Shown one piece after another: positions 7,628 to 16,037 of a DNA stretch of 64,000 bases. How positions within the stretch are numbered: position 1 is the first letter of the stretch; each line of letters opens with the position of its first letter. The notes below the pieces were generated by a model. That model was not told the origin of the DNA. It did not search any database and saw only the letters and a program-made list of their open reading frames with translations. The stretch is from Chryseobacterium lathyri (GTDB lineage Bacteria; Bacteroidota; Bacteroidia; Flavobacteriales; Weeksellaceae): positions 372,001-436,000 of the forward strand of contig NZ_JAUSSF010000003.1 of NCBI RefSeq assembly GCF_030812195.1, in the 5' to 3' direction. Made by a program: the position numbers and the translations under genes.

Positions 7628-8503
7628 TTAATTTGTAAACTTCTTAATATATTCTTCTCTCTTATCCGTTGAAATTCCCAATACCTTTTGAATATAAGTG
7701 TCGGTGGAGCCATATTTCTTATTGATTTCATCAAAAGCTGCATCGAGATAAGCGATTTCCACCCAACTCAGCTTTTCAAGAACCTTTACATCCATTTTGG
7801 GATATAGAAAATGTAAGTTGTCAGCCAGACTTAGCCTTTTCATGACTAATTTTTTCCTGTAATTATTGGATAAGAGATAATCATTGTAAATTGTTTCCTT
7901 ATCAAACTTTAGAATAGCCAGAATTAAAGCAGTTATTATTCCTGTCCTGTCTTTCCCTGCGGTACAGTGATAGAGGACCGGCTGTTCGGATTCCAGAATT
8001 TCAGTGATGATTTTTCTGATCACTTCCGGATTTTCTGTTACATATTCTCTGTAGAAATCAATCATTCTTTTATCAGCATCGGAACTGTTAACCTTTCCTT
8101 TCAGAACCAGTTTTCTGGCCTGAGTCAACTGGTCTCCTTCATCTGCAAAGGCTGAATATTTTTTATAAATGATGCCATCGGGAAGTTGGTCCGGTTTATC
8201 AGAAATTTCTTTTGAATTCCTAAGATCAATGACTTCTTTTATTCCCAGGCTTTGAATTTCTTTGAATGATCTTTTCTTCAGTTTGTGAAGATGACCGCTT
8301 CTGTAAAGTTTTCCTGCTTTTAAAGTTCTGCCTTCAGTATTTTTAATGTCCCCGACCGTCCTGAAATTGTATACTTTTTTAACTTCAATAAGATGATCCG
8401 TTTCATTTTTACCATATTCGGGCCGGGCAAAATTCTGTGTTTTACAGGATAAAACACAAAATATCACCATGAACAGGATTGATATTTTTATGAATGATTT
8501 CAA
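7628..8503 (-). CDS. Tyrosine/dual-specificity phosphatase-like lipoprotein
   Basis: 291 residues. A lipoprotein signal peptide ends at the lipobox VLSC with C20 as lipidation site, so the protein is membrane anchored outside the cytoplasm. The phosphatase signature HCTAGKDRTG (catalytic C180, arginine R186) matches the CX5R P-loop of Tyr phosphatases of the DSP/PTP-Siw14 or MptpB-like type. An upstream YRSG..H.L segment and VIDLRN also match that group. It overlaps the upstream thiamine pyrophosphokinase gene by four bases (ATGA) and is the last gene of a three-gene operon. Substrate unknown; phosphoinositide, phosphotyrosine or small phosphate esters are possible. Confidence 0.85.
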   Translation of the reverse strand: MKSFIKISILFMVIFCVLSCKTQNFARPEYGKNETDHLIEVKKVYNFRTVGDIKNTEGRTLKAGKLYRSGHLHKLKKRSFKEIQSLGIKEVIDLRNSKEISDKPDQLPDGIIYKKYSAFADEGDQLTQARKLVLKGKVNSSDADKRMIDFYREYVTENPEVIRKIITEILESEQPVLYHCTAGKDRTGIITALILAILKFDKETIYNDYLLSNNYRKKLVMKRLSLADNLHFLYPKMDVKVLEKLSWVEIAYLDAAFDEINKKYGSTDTYIQKVLGISTDKREEYIKKFTN

Positions 8504-9147
8504 TACATTCCGGGGTTTTCTATTTCATTAACTCCTACAAAAAACAGAAGGTCACCAGATTGATACTGAATGGTAACCTCATCTTCAACCGCAAAATTTC
8601 TTGTCCCTATTCTTGAAGTGATGTTTAGCTTTCCATTGGTCAATGGCCAGTTTAATCCTGTTGTTGTTATATTTTCAACTGAAGGAAAAGGATACAATGA
8701 GATCATTCTATTCTTAACCCCTCTCATTTTAAAATTTTTCGGGACAAAATAATATTCAGAAAAATCATCATAAAACTTTATTTTCAACTGGTCTTTAAAT
8801 GCATAAGCGACGGTAAGGTTTCCTAAAAAATGGTCCTGCTCGCCACCGCTTCCTCCAAAGACATCTACAGAAATGCATCCTCTTTCTAAAACAATTTCCA
8901 AAGCTTTATGAAAATCTGTTTTATCCTGATCCAGGGTAAGGATAAATTTTTCTTGATAAACGTCCTCGTCTGCCCCTGAATGGGAATCGAAATCACCGGA
9001 AATAAAGTCCAACTTCCCTAAGGGAAAACCTAACTGCTTTAAATAATGAAATGCACCGTCTGTACAGGCAATTAAGCCATACTGATCCGGATCTGGAAAG
9101 TTTTTCGGATGGTCTCCGTTAATGAAAAGTAATGCTTTATCTTTCAT
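8500..9147 (-). CDS. Thiamine pyrophosphokinase
   Basis: About 215 residues from the ATG at 9147. It moves pyrophosphate from ATP to thiamine to give thiamine diphosphate. The signature residues are ACTDGA near residue 30, the acidic ISGDFDS loop (50-55), QDKTDF (74-79) and GGSGGEQDHFLGN (98-110), in the usual order; the C-terminal beta domain follows. A start further upstream (9207) would overlap the previous gene by 71 bases. The chosen start gives an 11-base overlap with the cobalamin adenosyltransferase gene, typical of translational coupling. It in turn overlaps the phosphatase gene by four bases. Confidence 0.88.
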   Translation of the reverse strand: MKDKALLFINGDHPKNFPDPDQYGLIACTDGAFHYLKQLGFPLGKLDFISGDFDSHSGADEDVYQEKFILTLDQDKTDFHKALEIVLERGCISVDVFGGSGGEQDHFLGNLTVAYAFKDQLKIKFYDDFSEYYFVPKNFKMRGVKNRMISLYPFPSVENITTTGLNWPLTNGKLNITSRIGTRNFAVEDEVTIQYQSGDLLFFVGVNEIENPGMY

Positions 9148-9706
9148 TCGGATTCCAATATTCTTCCGGTTCGTTATTGATTTTTGAAATATATCTTGCC
9201 AGAACAAAAAGATAATCAGAAAGTCTGTTCAGATACTTGATCAGCTCAGGACGTACTTCTTCAGATTCATTCAGGAAAACCAGAGAACGTTCTGCTCTTC
9301 TGCAGATGGTTCTTGCAGCATGTAAAAATGTTGCCGATTTTCCGCCACCGGGAAGAATAAAGTATTGCAGAGGCTCCAGCTTTTCTTCAAAAGCATCCAT
9401 CCACTGTTCCAGCTCTTCAATTTCAGTGTCTGAAATGATTAATGGCAGACGTGATTTTCCATTGGCCAACATTAATTTATCAACCGGCGTCGCAGCTTCC
9501 GAACCAACAGTAAAGAGATCAAACTGAATTTTTTTCAACTGCTTCAAAACTTCTTCATCCTCAATATGACTTTTGGAAATACCAATGAATGAATTAAGCT
9601 CGTCTATATTTCCGTAGCTGTCCACTCTTGCACTGGCTTTGGAAACTCTTGTGCCGCCATATAAAGCGGTCTGTCCTTTATCTCCTGTTTTCGTATAAAT
9701 TTTCAT
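9137..9706 (-). CDS. Cob(I)alamin adenosyltransferase, PduO type
   Basis: 189 residues. The enzyme adenosylates the cobalt of cob(I)alamin or cob(I)yrinic acid a,c-diamide to make adenosylcobalamin. The N-terminal ATP-binding motif TKTGDKGQTALYGG and the SYGNIDELNSFIG helix are family hallmarks, as is the RRAERSL segment in the second half. It is the first gene of the operon with thiamine pyrophosphokinase and the phosphatase lipoprotein. The common theme is cofactor activation for two genes only; the phosphatase link is unexplained. Confidence 0.92.
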   Translation of the reverse strand: MKIYTKTGDKGQTALYGGTRVSKASARVDSYGNIDELNSFIGISKSHIEDEEVLKQLKKIQFDLFTVGSEAATPVDKLMLANGKSRLPLIISDTEIEELEQWMDAFEEKLEPLQYFILPGGGKSATFLHAARTICRRAERSLVFLNESEEVRPELIKYLNRLSDYLFVLARYISKINNEPEEYWNPNER

Positions 9707-9805
9707 AGCACTAAATTACTTTATTTTGTACAATGTAAAAAGCAAAATGTATTCATGATCCTGGAACATGGAAATGCAATATTCCCGCAGAGATAAATAT
9801 GAATG

Positions 9806-9871
9806 TAGGTTTGGCTAAAGCCGGATTAATGGTGAATAATCGTTTAAATGGGCTTTAGCCCATTCCTATTG
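9806..9871 (-). repeat. Dispersed two-hairpin repeat, copy 2
   Basis: Read on the minus strand: CAATAGGA, palindrome ATGGGCT/AGCCCAT, a 25-base AT-rich spacer, then GGCTTTAGCC and AAA. It has the same order and nearly the same spacing as the copy at 1547-1610, in inverted orientation. It lies in the 215-base gap between the adenosyltransferase and the lipoprotein gene. Confidence 0.7.
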
Positions 9872-9885
9872 AATATATTCGGTGT

Positions 9886-9913
9886 AATAAAAATGACCGG
9901 ACAAATCCGGTCA
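9886..9913 (-). terminator. Terminator of the 9922-10506 lipoprotein gene
   Basis: Perfect 8-base stem TGACCGGA/TCCGGTCA with a 4-base loop; on the minus strand it is followed by TTTTTATT. It starts nine bases after the stop. Confidence 0.75.
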
Positions 9914-9921
9914 CTTACAAA

Positions 9922-10506
9922 TTATTTATTTACCTCTACATATTGTATGATGGTCTGGTTTTTGGGGTTATAGATTATTGTACTGTTGTGGGGAAACCTT
10001 TTCAGCTTATAATATTCTATATTCTTATCATTTTTAATATCTTCTAAGAAACTGGTGTCAAAAGTATTCTCGGGAAGAAATTTTGAAACAAAACTTATTT
10101 TGTCGATGATGCTTTGGCCGTCTATTTTACGGGCTGTTTTATCTGATTTGTTTTCATCGGAAGAAGGCTGCTTTTCCAGAAAAGGAAGCAGTATTGTGAT
10201 ATCTGATTTATATTTGAAAATATAGCCTTCGGAACCGTTAGGAAATTTAAATTTCTTTCCGGTGTCCTCTGAAACTATATGTTTTCCTCCATCAGGAAAT
10301 ACCTGGTTGAACTTTATATCCTGAGAATTCGTTAAAGAATTAATTGATTCACTGACTGTTTTCTTCACTGTTTCTTCAACCGCCTGCTGGGTTTTCTGCT
10401 GTACCGCTTCAGTAGTCTTCTGAACGGTCTGGTCTATCTTTTCTTCAATTTTATTACATGATATTAATAAAAGAGCGGGAATAACAGGCAAAATATACTT
10501 CTTCAT
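9922..10506 (-). CDS. Hypothetical lipoprotein with helical N-terminal segment
   Basis: 194 residues, family not recognised. A lipoprotein signal ends at LLISC (C17). Residues about 20-60 are a Gln/Thr/Val/Lys-rich heptad-like helix (KIEEKIDQTVQKTTEAVQQK), likely coiled coil, of the kind that spans or tethers in the periplasm. The remainder contains short strand-like stretches, for example FPNGSEGYIFKYKSDITILLPF and NSTIIYNPKNQTIIQY. It sits alone between a repeat and a divergent dinB gene. No enzymatic motif seen. Confidence 0.75.
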   Translation of the reverse strand: MKKYILPVIPALLLISCNKIEEKIDQTVQKTTEAVQQKTQQAVEETVKKTVSESINSLTNSQDIKFNQVFPDGGKHIVSEDTGKKFKFPNGSEGYIFKYKSDITILLPFLEKQPSSDENKSDKTARKIDGQSIIDKISFVSKFLPENTFDTSFLEDIKNDKNIEYYKLKRFPHNSTIIYNPKNQTIIQYVEVNK

Positions 10507-10623
10507 TTTAAAATTCTAATAAGGATCCAATTCTTTTTTATCCATACACTTCCCTTCTAACGGAAAACAGCTACAGATATTTCAGTAAAGAAATAAAATA
10601 TTTTTTAATATCAAAAATCCTAC

Positions 10624-10639
10624 TGACAAACTGTTGTCA
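10624..10639. promoter_or_regulatory. Putative operator upstream of dinB (inverted repeat)
   Basis: Perfect inverted repeat TGACAA-ACTG-TTGTCA. Its right half contains the TTG of the -33 element of the dinB promoter, so a bound protein would block or modify transcription. The YafY/WYL regulator encoded 0.7 kb downstream is the natural candidate (inference). Confidence 0.5.
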
Positions 10640-10658
10640 TAACTCTGCCATACCTTTG
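10634..10658 (+). promoter_or_regulatory. Promoter of the DinB gene
   Basis: -33-like TTG at 10634-10636 and an exact -7 box TACCTTTG at 10651-10658 with acceptable spacing. Predicted transcript start is near 10664, giving about 25 bases of leader before the ATG at 10690. Confidence 0.6.
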
Positions 10659-10689
10659 TATCAACAATAACAAACTAAACAATACAATT

Positions 10690-11181
10690 ATGACAACTAC
10701 AGCAACAGCCACAAAACAATTCATGACTTCTGACCAATTATTAGAGCACTGGCAGGGACACAGAAATCTGACAAGAAGAGTAATAGAAGCTTTTCCTGAG
10801 AAAGAATTATTTGAATTTTCTGTAGGAGGAATGAGACCTTTCGCAAAACTGGCGACAGAACTGATCAGCATCGGAGGGCCTGCTTTGAAAGGAATTGTTG
10901 GTAAAAACATGGAAGCTTACAATGAGGAAGGATTCAATCCGAAAACAAAAGAAGATCTTCTGAAAAAATGGGATGAAGAAACGGATGTTATTAACCAGTA
11001 CTTCGGCCAGATTACAGAAGAACGTTTCCAGGAAACTTTTAATCTATTCGGTCAGTATGAATTTCCGGTGTACCAGAATATTCTTTACTTCGTAGATAAT
11101 GAAATTCACCACAGAGGCCAGGGATATGTCTATCTGAGAGCTTTAGGAATTGAGCCCCCTTTTTTTTGGGAGAGATTCTAG
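10690..11181 (+). CDS. DinB family protein
   Basis: 163 residues of the DinB/YfiT four-helix-bundle superfamily, whose members are metal-binding and often thiol-dependent transferases or stress proteins. Histidines likely to bind metal lie in LLEHWQGHRN near residue 20 and in the C-terminal DNEIHHRGQGYVYLRALG helix. The middle helix GGMRPFAKLATELI is typical. It has its own promoter with an operator-like palindrome, and a convergent YafY/WYL regulator gene follows. This pairing of DinB with a YafY-type regulator suggests a small stress- or substrate-responsive unit. The substrate is not known. No link to DNA polymerase IV, which shares the old name. Confidence 0.85.
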   Translation: MTTTATATKQFMTSDQLLEHWQGHRNLTRRVIEAFPEKELFEFSVGGMRPFAKLATELISIGGPALKGIVGKNMEAYNEEGFNPKTKEDLLKKWDEETDVINQYFGQITEERFQETFNLFGQYEFPVYQNILYFVDNEIHHRGQGYVYLRALGIEPPFFWERF

Positions 11182-11374
11182 GATCATTAATGCCTTTGCT
11201 TAGACTGAAAATGATGATTCAACTCAGACAAAAAGAGGAAACTTCAGAATCACAAAACAAATCATACAGATTCTCCATTCATTAAATATAGACACTACAG
11301 ATTTTGTTGTTTTTGATTTTTTGTCTTTTAGTTTAAGTAAAAGTTTTTCCTTATTCAGATGATATAAATTTCTA

Positions 11375-11408
11375 AAAATCCGGCTTCACGAATGTGAAGC
11401 CGGATTTT
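11375..11408 (-). terminator. Strong terminator of the YafY-type regulator gene
   Basis: Perfect 15-base stem (arm AAAATCCGGCTTCAC) with a 4-base loop GAAT, 8 bases past the stop at 11416. The arms end in A/T runs on both strands, so it probably also stops the convergent dinB transcript. The 190 bases between it and dinB hold nothing recognised. Confidence 0.85.
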
Positions 11409-11415
11409 ATATTCT

Positions 11416-12369
11416 CTATTCCATTTTTTTTGAAATATCCGAAGCCAGATTTCTGAGCTTTATTTTTAAAGATTCCGGCTCCAAAATGGTCGCATAATCT
11501 GCAAATGTAATCAGCCACCTGGGAAAACCTTCGTTTATCCATTCCGTATCAAAGATCATTTCAATTCCATGTTCTGTTTCCGTTTCTTCGATAAATCCAT
11601 AATATCTTCTGGAATTAACGATATGTCCTATTATTTTTTTCTCAACTAAAAGTCTTACTCTGGTTTTTTCCCCTTTCGAATACCTTCTGTAATCATTGAT
11701 CTGTCCGTATTCCTGTGAAAAGGGATTTTGGGTTTTGAGAATCTGCAGAATCCTGTCGACACGGAACTGTCTGAAATCTTTTCTCATGGTACAGAAGGCC
11801 ATAATATACCAGTAATTGAACTCAAAGAAAATACCGACCGCTTCAATAGTTCTTTTCGTTATCCGGGAATCAACTGTTTTGTATTCAATGAACAGCTGTG
11901 TTTTATCTGCAATACTTTCCAGAATGGTAGGTATCACATTTTTGATCGTGTCATCTGCCTGTGGATGATGATTATAAACATCAATCTGCTTTTCAATATT
12001 CAGGATCAGGTTTTTATCTGAATTCCGAAGCACAGAGCGAACTTTTTCCATGGCCATCTGGTAATGATTCCCAAGGCTTTGGTGAGAAAATTTCTGCATC
12101 AGTTTTTCCGCGGTGATAAAACTCAATACCTCTTCTTTTGTAAACATGATGGGCGGAAGCTTATAGCCATCCATCAGGGAATAGCCGTTTCCTGCCTCTC
12201 CTATAATAGGAATCCCGGCATTTTCCAACGTTTTGACATCCCGGTAGATCGTGCGGATACTGACATCAAATTTTGCTGCAAGGTCCTGTGCCCTTACGGT
12301 CGGTTTTGACTGTAATTGTGTCAGAATAGCCGTTACTCTGTCGAGTTTTTTAAGATAATGGTCGTTCAT
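11416..12369 (-). CDS. YafY/WYL family transcriptional regulator
   Basis: 317 residues. An N-terminal HTH_11 winged helix (LDRVTAILTQLQSKPTVRAQDLAAKF, then SIRTIYRDVKTLENAGIPI) is followed by a WYL ligand-binding domain (about residues 140-230; WYIMAFCTMRKDFRQFRVDRI carries the conserved aromatic and arginine residues) and the C-terminal WCX extension. Such regulators often control a neighbouring gene and sense nucleic acid or small ligands. The convergent dinB gene with an upstream palindrome is the likely target. A weak -7 match (TAGATTTG, minus strand 12380-12387) lies close to the start codon. Confidence 0.9.
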   Translation of the reverse strand: MNDHYLKKLDRVTAILTQLQSKPTVRAQDLAAKFDVSIRTIYRDVKTLENAGIPIIGEAGNGYSLMDGYKLPPIMFTKEEVLSFITAEKLMQKFSHQSLGNHYQMAMEKVRSVLRNSDKNLILNIEKQIDVYNHHPQADDTIKNVIPTILESIADKTQLFIEYKTVDSRITKRTIEAVGIFFEFNYWYIMAFCTMRKDFRQFRVDRILQILKTQNPFSQEYGQINDYRRYSKGEKTRVRLLVEKKIIGHIVNSRRYYGFIEETETEHGIEMIFDTEWINEGFPRWLITFADYATILEPESLKIKLRNLASDISKKME

Positions 12370-12494
12370 ATTGATACAGCAAATCTATCAATCTTTTTTG
12401 GTCCGGAAAATATAAATCAGGATTCTCTCTCGGATTAAGCAGGTCCATAATGCATAAAAATCTGTGAAATCAGTATGATCTGCGGGAAAAAAGA

Positions 12495-14303
12495 TCAATT
12501 ATCCTTAAAAGAATTCACCAGTTTATCCAGATTCAAACTTCTGGCAGATGCATCAAAGATCTCCCGGTAAGTTCCGTTAAGCTGAACCAGCTCGTCATGA
12601 GCTCCACTTTCCACTACCCTTCCTTTTTTCATCACATAAATGGTATCCGCGTCCAGAATCTGTGACAGTGAATGGGAAATAATGACCACAGTACGGCCTT
12701 CTTTGATGGCATCCAGTGAGTTTTTTATCTGCTCGGTGGCAATAGCGTCCAGACTGGCAGTAGGTTCATCCAGGAAAATAATAGGTGGATCTTTCAGGAA
12801 TAGCCTCGCAATGGCAATTCTCTGCTGCTGACCACCGGAAAGCTGGGTTGCATCGTGATTGTAACCATCAGGAAGATCAAGGATCTGATCATGAAGATAT
12901 GCTTTTTTTGAAGCTTCCTGAATTTCATCAAAACTGGCATTCATATCGCCATACCGGATATTGTCTTCAATGCTTCCTTGAAAAATATGGTTTTTCTGCA
13001 ATACCAGGCCAAGCTCGTCCCTCAGAAAGGTATTATCATAATTATTTAGATCCACTCCGTCCAATAAAATCTCTCCGGAATTCGGAAGGTAAAACTTACA
13101 GAGAAGATTGATCACTGTTGATTTTCCAGCTCCACTCAATCCTACTAATGCTGTTGTTTTCCCATTCTCTATCTTCATGGAAACATTGTGCAGGGCTTTT
13201 GTTCCGTTGGGATAGCTGAAATCTACATTTTTCAGTTCAAAATTACCTTTGATCTCCTTTTCTATAAAACTTCCGTTCGGTTCTTTTTCATCTTCTGCAT
13301 TAAGGATTTCAAAATAACCTTCAGCGTAGATCATAGCATCATTCATATCGTCATAAATCCTGTGCAGCTGGCGTATAGGCGCTGATATATTATTGAACAG
13401 CATAATATGAAGCATAATAGCCCCAATAGTCATCTGCTGATCCAGCACCAGATAAACGGTCAGAAGAATAATTAAAACCACTCCGAACTGTTCAATAAAG
13501 GTTTTTAAACCGTCATAAATAAAGTTGGTTTTTCTGGTGAACATCTGGCTTTCCATCAGCTCCATCTGCAGATCATACTGCTTTTTGCCTTCAAATTTTT
13601 CCCGGACAAAGCTTTTGATCACCATAATAGAGTTGATCAGGTTCAAAAGTCCTGACGTTTTTCTCTCCCTTTGGTTTCTGAGCTGACGGCGCACTCCCCC
13701 AAGCTTTTTTGCCTGTAATGAGCTTATATAAAAATAGATTGGAATAATGATCGTAGAAACCATCCCTACATACACATTCTGCATATACATAATGATCAGG
13801 GCAATAATAGCATTGGAAAAAAGTGGCAGTATATCGATGAAAAAATTCTGTACCAGCCTTGTTAAACTTTCGATTCCACGGTCTATCCTGATCTGCAGTT
13901 TTCCGGATTCATGATTCTCATCATTGAAATACGCCACCCGGTACATCAGTATTTTATCAATGGCAGACTGTGCCAGAACAGAGCTTACATTGATCCTTAT
14001 TTTTTCGCCGTAAAATTTCTGTCCGAAGTTGATAAAAATATTAAGCAGTTCTTTTCCCAGTAAAATAATGGAGATCACTACCAGGATGTGAATCCCTTCA
14101 GACATCGGATGCGGAAGATGGGTAAGCTTTGTCACCTCATCTACCGTATATTTTAATACAATAGGATTGACCTGCGCTGCCAGAGCTCCTAAAAAAGTAA
14201 GAAAGAGCGTCCCGTAAATCATTAAACGGTAAGGCTTTATAAATGGAACGAGCTGTTTGTAGATCCCGAATAAAGTAACTGTTCTGTTAAAGGGTTTTGC
14301 CAT
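12495..14303 (-). CDS. ABC exporter, fused permease and ATPase (MsbA-like)
   Basis: 602 residues. Residues 1-340 hold a six-helix ABC-type-1 exporter domain. Residues about 360-590 are the nucleotide-binding domain with Walker A GLSGAGKST, signature LSGGQQQR, Walker B IIFLDEPTASLD and switch histidine in ISHSLSQI. It works as a homodimer or heterodimer. Half-transporters of this kind in Bacteroidota move lipids, peptides or drugs; an MsbA-like role is only one option. The adjacent upstream gene is LptB-like (lipopolysaccharide export), which mildly favours an envelope-lipid role, but a terminator lies between them. Confidence 0.88.
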   Translation of the reverse strand: MAKPFNRTVTLFGIYKQLVPFIKPYRLMIYGTLFLTFLGALAAQVNPIVLKYTVDEVTKLTHLPHPMSEGIHILVVISIILLGKELLNIFINFGQKFYGEKIRINVSSVLAQSAIDKILMYRVAYFNDENHESGKLQIRIDRGIESLTRLVQNFFIDILPLFSNAIIALIIMYMQNVYVGMVSTIIIPIYFYISSLQAKKLGGVRRQLRNQRERKTSGLLNLINSIMVIKSFVREKFEGKKQYDLQMELMESQMFTRKTNFIYDGLKTFIEQFGVVLIILLTVYLVLDQQMTIGAIMLHIMLFNNISAPIRQLHRIYDDMNDAMIYAEGYFEILNAEDEKEPNGSFIEKEIKGNFELKNVDFSYPNGTKALHNVSMKIENGKTTALVGLSGAGKSTVINLLCKFYLPNSGEILLDGVDLNNYDNTFLRDELGLVLQKNHIFQGSIEDNIRYGDMNASFDEIQEASKKAYLHDQILDLPDGYNHDATQLSGGQQQRIAIARLFLKDPPIIFLDEPTASLDAIATEQIKNSLDAIKEGRTVVIISHSLSQILDADTIYVMKKGRVVESGAHDELVQLNGTYREIFDASARSLNLDKLVNSFKDN

Positions 14304-14320
14304 AGAATTATTTTAACTAA

Positions 14321-14355
14321 AAAACGTACCGTTTCCGAAAGAAAAGGTACGTTTT
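14321..14355 (-). terminator. Terminator of lptB
   Basis: Arms AAAACGTACC and GGTACGTTTT with an inner TTTC/GAAA pair; on the minus strand the stem ends in a run of six T. It lies between lptB and the ABC exporter gene, suggesting they are separate transcripts. Confidence 0.7.
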
Positions 14356-14396
14356 ATTCTATTTTTCAGCAAATACTTTTACAATATATCCAGTTT

Positions 14397-15458
14397 TTAT
14401 CCTTCGTAGAAATAGGTTGTAAGATAATGCAGCTCTGGCTTGCTGGCCGCTTTGGATTCAGCCTGTGCCTGTTCCAGAGGATATTGTGAAGTCAGTTCTT
14501 TCTTTTGGAAAACGAATGAATTATTAGCATTTTTATCTACTACATCATTGAAAATATGTTCAATCTCAGAATTGGCAAGGGATGCAAAGCTGATATCTTC
14601 AAAGCCATACATCAGTCTCAGATCATCATATTGTCCAAAGTTTTCATCTACAAATCCCTGCAGCTGGGTTTTTGAATCAAAGTTACCTGCCCAGATATTG
14701 TAAATGTACTTTTTCTTTTTCGGTTTGTCTAAAATACTCTGATACACAAAGTTTTCCCCAAGATAAGCTTCTCTTACCTGCGGATCGTTGGCAAGATCTT
14801 CCGGAAGTCCTTCTTTCAGGATTTTCCCTTCAAACATGATGTATGTTTTGTTGGTGATGGCTAAAGTCTGCTGTACATTGTGGTCCGTGATCAGGATTCC
14901 GATATTTTTATCTACCAGGCTTCTTACAATTTTCTGGATATCTTCTACTGCAATCGGGTCTACTCCGGCAAAGGGCTCATCAAGAAGAATAAAGTTCGGG
15001 CTTGTGGCAAGGCAACGTGCAATCTCTGTTCTACGTCTTTCCCCCCCCGAAAGAAGGTCACCTCTGTTTTTACGTACGTGCTGCAGTGAAAACTCTTCTA
15101 TCAGCTCATCACATTTAATCTGCTGCTCACGTCTTGAAAGCTTGGTAAGCTGCAGGACACCCATAATATTTTCTTCTACGGACAGCTTTCTAAAAACTGA
15201 AGCTTCCTGTGCCAGATAACCGATGCCCTTTTGAGCACGGCGATACATAGCATCGGTGGTAATCTCCTGTTTATCCAGGAAAATTTTTCCTGAAGTAGGC
15301 TTAACCAGTCCTACGATCATGTAAAACGAAGTGGTTTTTCCTGCTCCGTTGGGACCAAGCAAACCAACAATTTCTCCCTGTTGAACCTGTACAGAAACGC
15401 CTTTTACTACTTTTTTAGGACCGTATTCTTTGATTAAGTTTTCTCCTCGTAAAATCAT
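14397..15458 (-). CDS. lptB: LptB-like LPS export ATPase with extra C-terminal domain
   Basis: 353 residues. Residues 1-237 are a standard LptB-type ABC ATPase: Walker A GPNGAGKTT (about 35-43), Q-loop near 84, signature LLSGGERRR (135-143), Walker B FILLDEPFAGVDP (156-168) and switch histidine H193. This ATPase would power transfer of lipopolysaccharide through LptFG and the Lpt bridge. Normal LptB stops near residue 240. Here a charged linker (KPKKKK) leads into about 100 extra residues beginning YIYNIWAGNF and ending ELHYLTTYFYEG, with alternating strands and helices and no motif I can name for sure. Its start loosely resembles Imm22-type immunity domains (weak). A -7 box lies almost at the ATG. 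Confidence 0.85.
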   Translation of the reverse strand: MILRGENLIKEYGPKKVVKGVSVQVQQGEIVGLLGPNGAGKTTSFYMIVGLVKPTSGKIFLDKQEITTDAMYRRAQKGIGYLAQEASVFRKLSVEENIMGVLQLTKLSRREQQIKCDELIEEFSLQHVRKNRGDLLSGGERRRTEIARCLATSPNFILLDEPFAGVDPIAVEDIQKIVRSLVDKNIGILITDHNVQQTLAITNKTYIMFEGKILKEGLPEDLANDPQVREAYLGENFVYQSILDKPKKKKYIYNIWAGNFDSKTQLQGFVDENFGQYDDLRLMYGFEDISFASLANSEIEHIFNDVVDKNANNSFVFQKKELTSQYPLEQAQAESKAASKPELHYLTTYFYEG

Positions 15459-15463
15459 AGGAG

Positions 15464-15490
15464 CAAAGATAAAGTTTTTTTGAATTCAAA
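15464..15490 (-). promoter_or_regulatory. Putative promoter of lptB
   Basis: Minus strand: -33-like TTTG at 15490-15487, 15-base spacer (slightly short), -7 box TATCTTTG at 15471-15464. The start codon at 15458 is only 5 bases further, predicting a leaderless or nearly leaderless mRNA. Confidence 0.5.
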
Positions 15491-15691
15491 TTTTAGATTA
15501 TGAAATGTACCTGCAGTTTTTTAAGCGGCAGACTTTTTTTGTATTTTTTTAGATAGGTTCTGATAAAGATTCAACTTCGTCCAGTATAAACGTGCTACAG
15601 AAAGTCATTATTTAAACTGCTATCCTGTAACTCTTAGGGATTTTATTCGACATATTGAAAAATCATTTTACTCATCACAAAGAAATTAACA

Positions 15692-15985
15692 ATGGAAAAT
15701 TACGGTTATACAAAAACAGAAGGCACCCAAAATCAGCAGAATAATGTTCCTTACCGTTCGGAAAAGAAAATTCCTGCAGCAATATTAGGAATTCTTGTAG
15801 GCTGGCTGGCTTTAAATAAATTCTATCTTGGCTATACGAAAGAAGGTGTGATTCAGCTTGTCCTTAATATTGTCACTTTAGGAGCAGCTTCTATCATTCC
15901 TTTTATTGAAGGGATTTTATACCTGTTCATGAGCGATAAGCAGTTTGATGACACTTATGTTTACGGAAGAAAAGGTTGGTTGTAA
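15692..15985 (+). CDS. TM2 domain membrane protein
   Basis: 97 residues. A short Gln/Asn-rich cytosolic N-terminus (about 25 residues) precedes a TM2 domain: two membrane helices joined by a short loop, with the family motif WLALNKFYLGYTKEG and a second helix VTLGAASIIPFIEGILYLF. Function of TM2 proteins is generally unknown. The next gene starts 52 bases downstream on the same strand, followed by a GG-leader peptide gene, so this may be the first gene of a small accessory cassette. The 230 bases upstream, shared with divergent lptB, show no clear promoter box. Confidence 0.88.
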   Translation: MENYGYTKTEGTQNQQNNVPYRSEKKIPAAILGILVGWLALNKFYLGYTKEGVIQLVLNIVTLGAASIIPFIEGILYLFMSDKQFDDTYVYGRKGWL

Positions 15986-16037
15986 GAATTATTTTATTTC
16001 CATAATTTTATACCACCAAATCAAGAATTAAAATAAT

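Noticed and set aside
10690..11181. DNA polymerase IV (DinB)
   Set aside because: Shares only the name; length and helix pattern are those of the DinB/YfiT superfamily.
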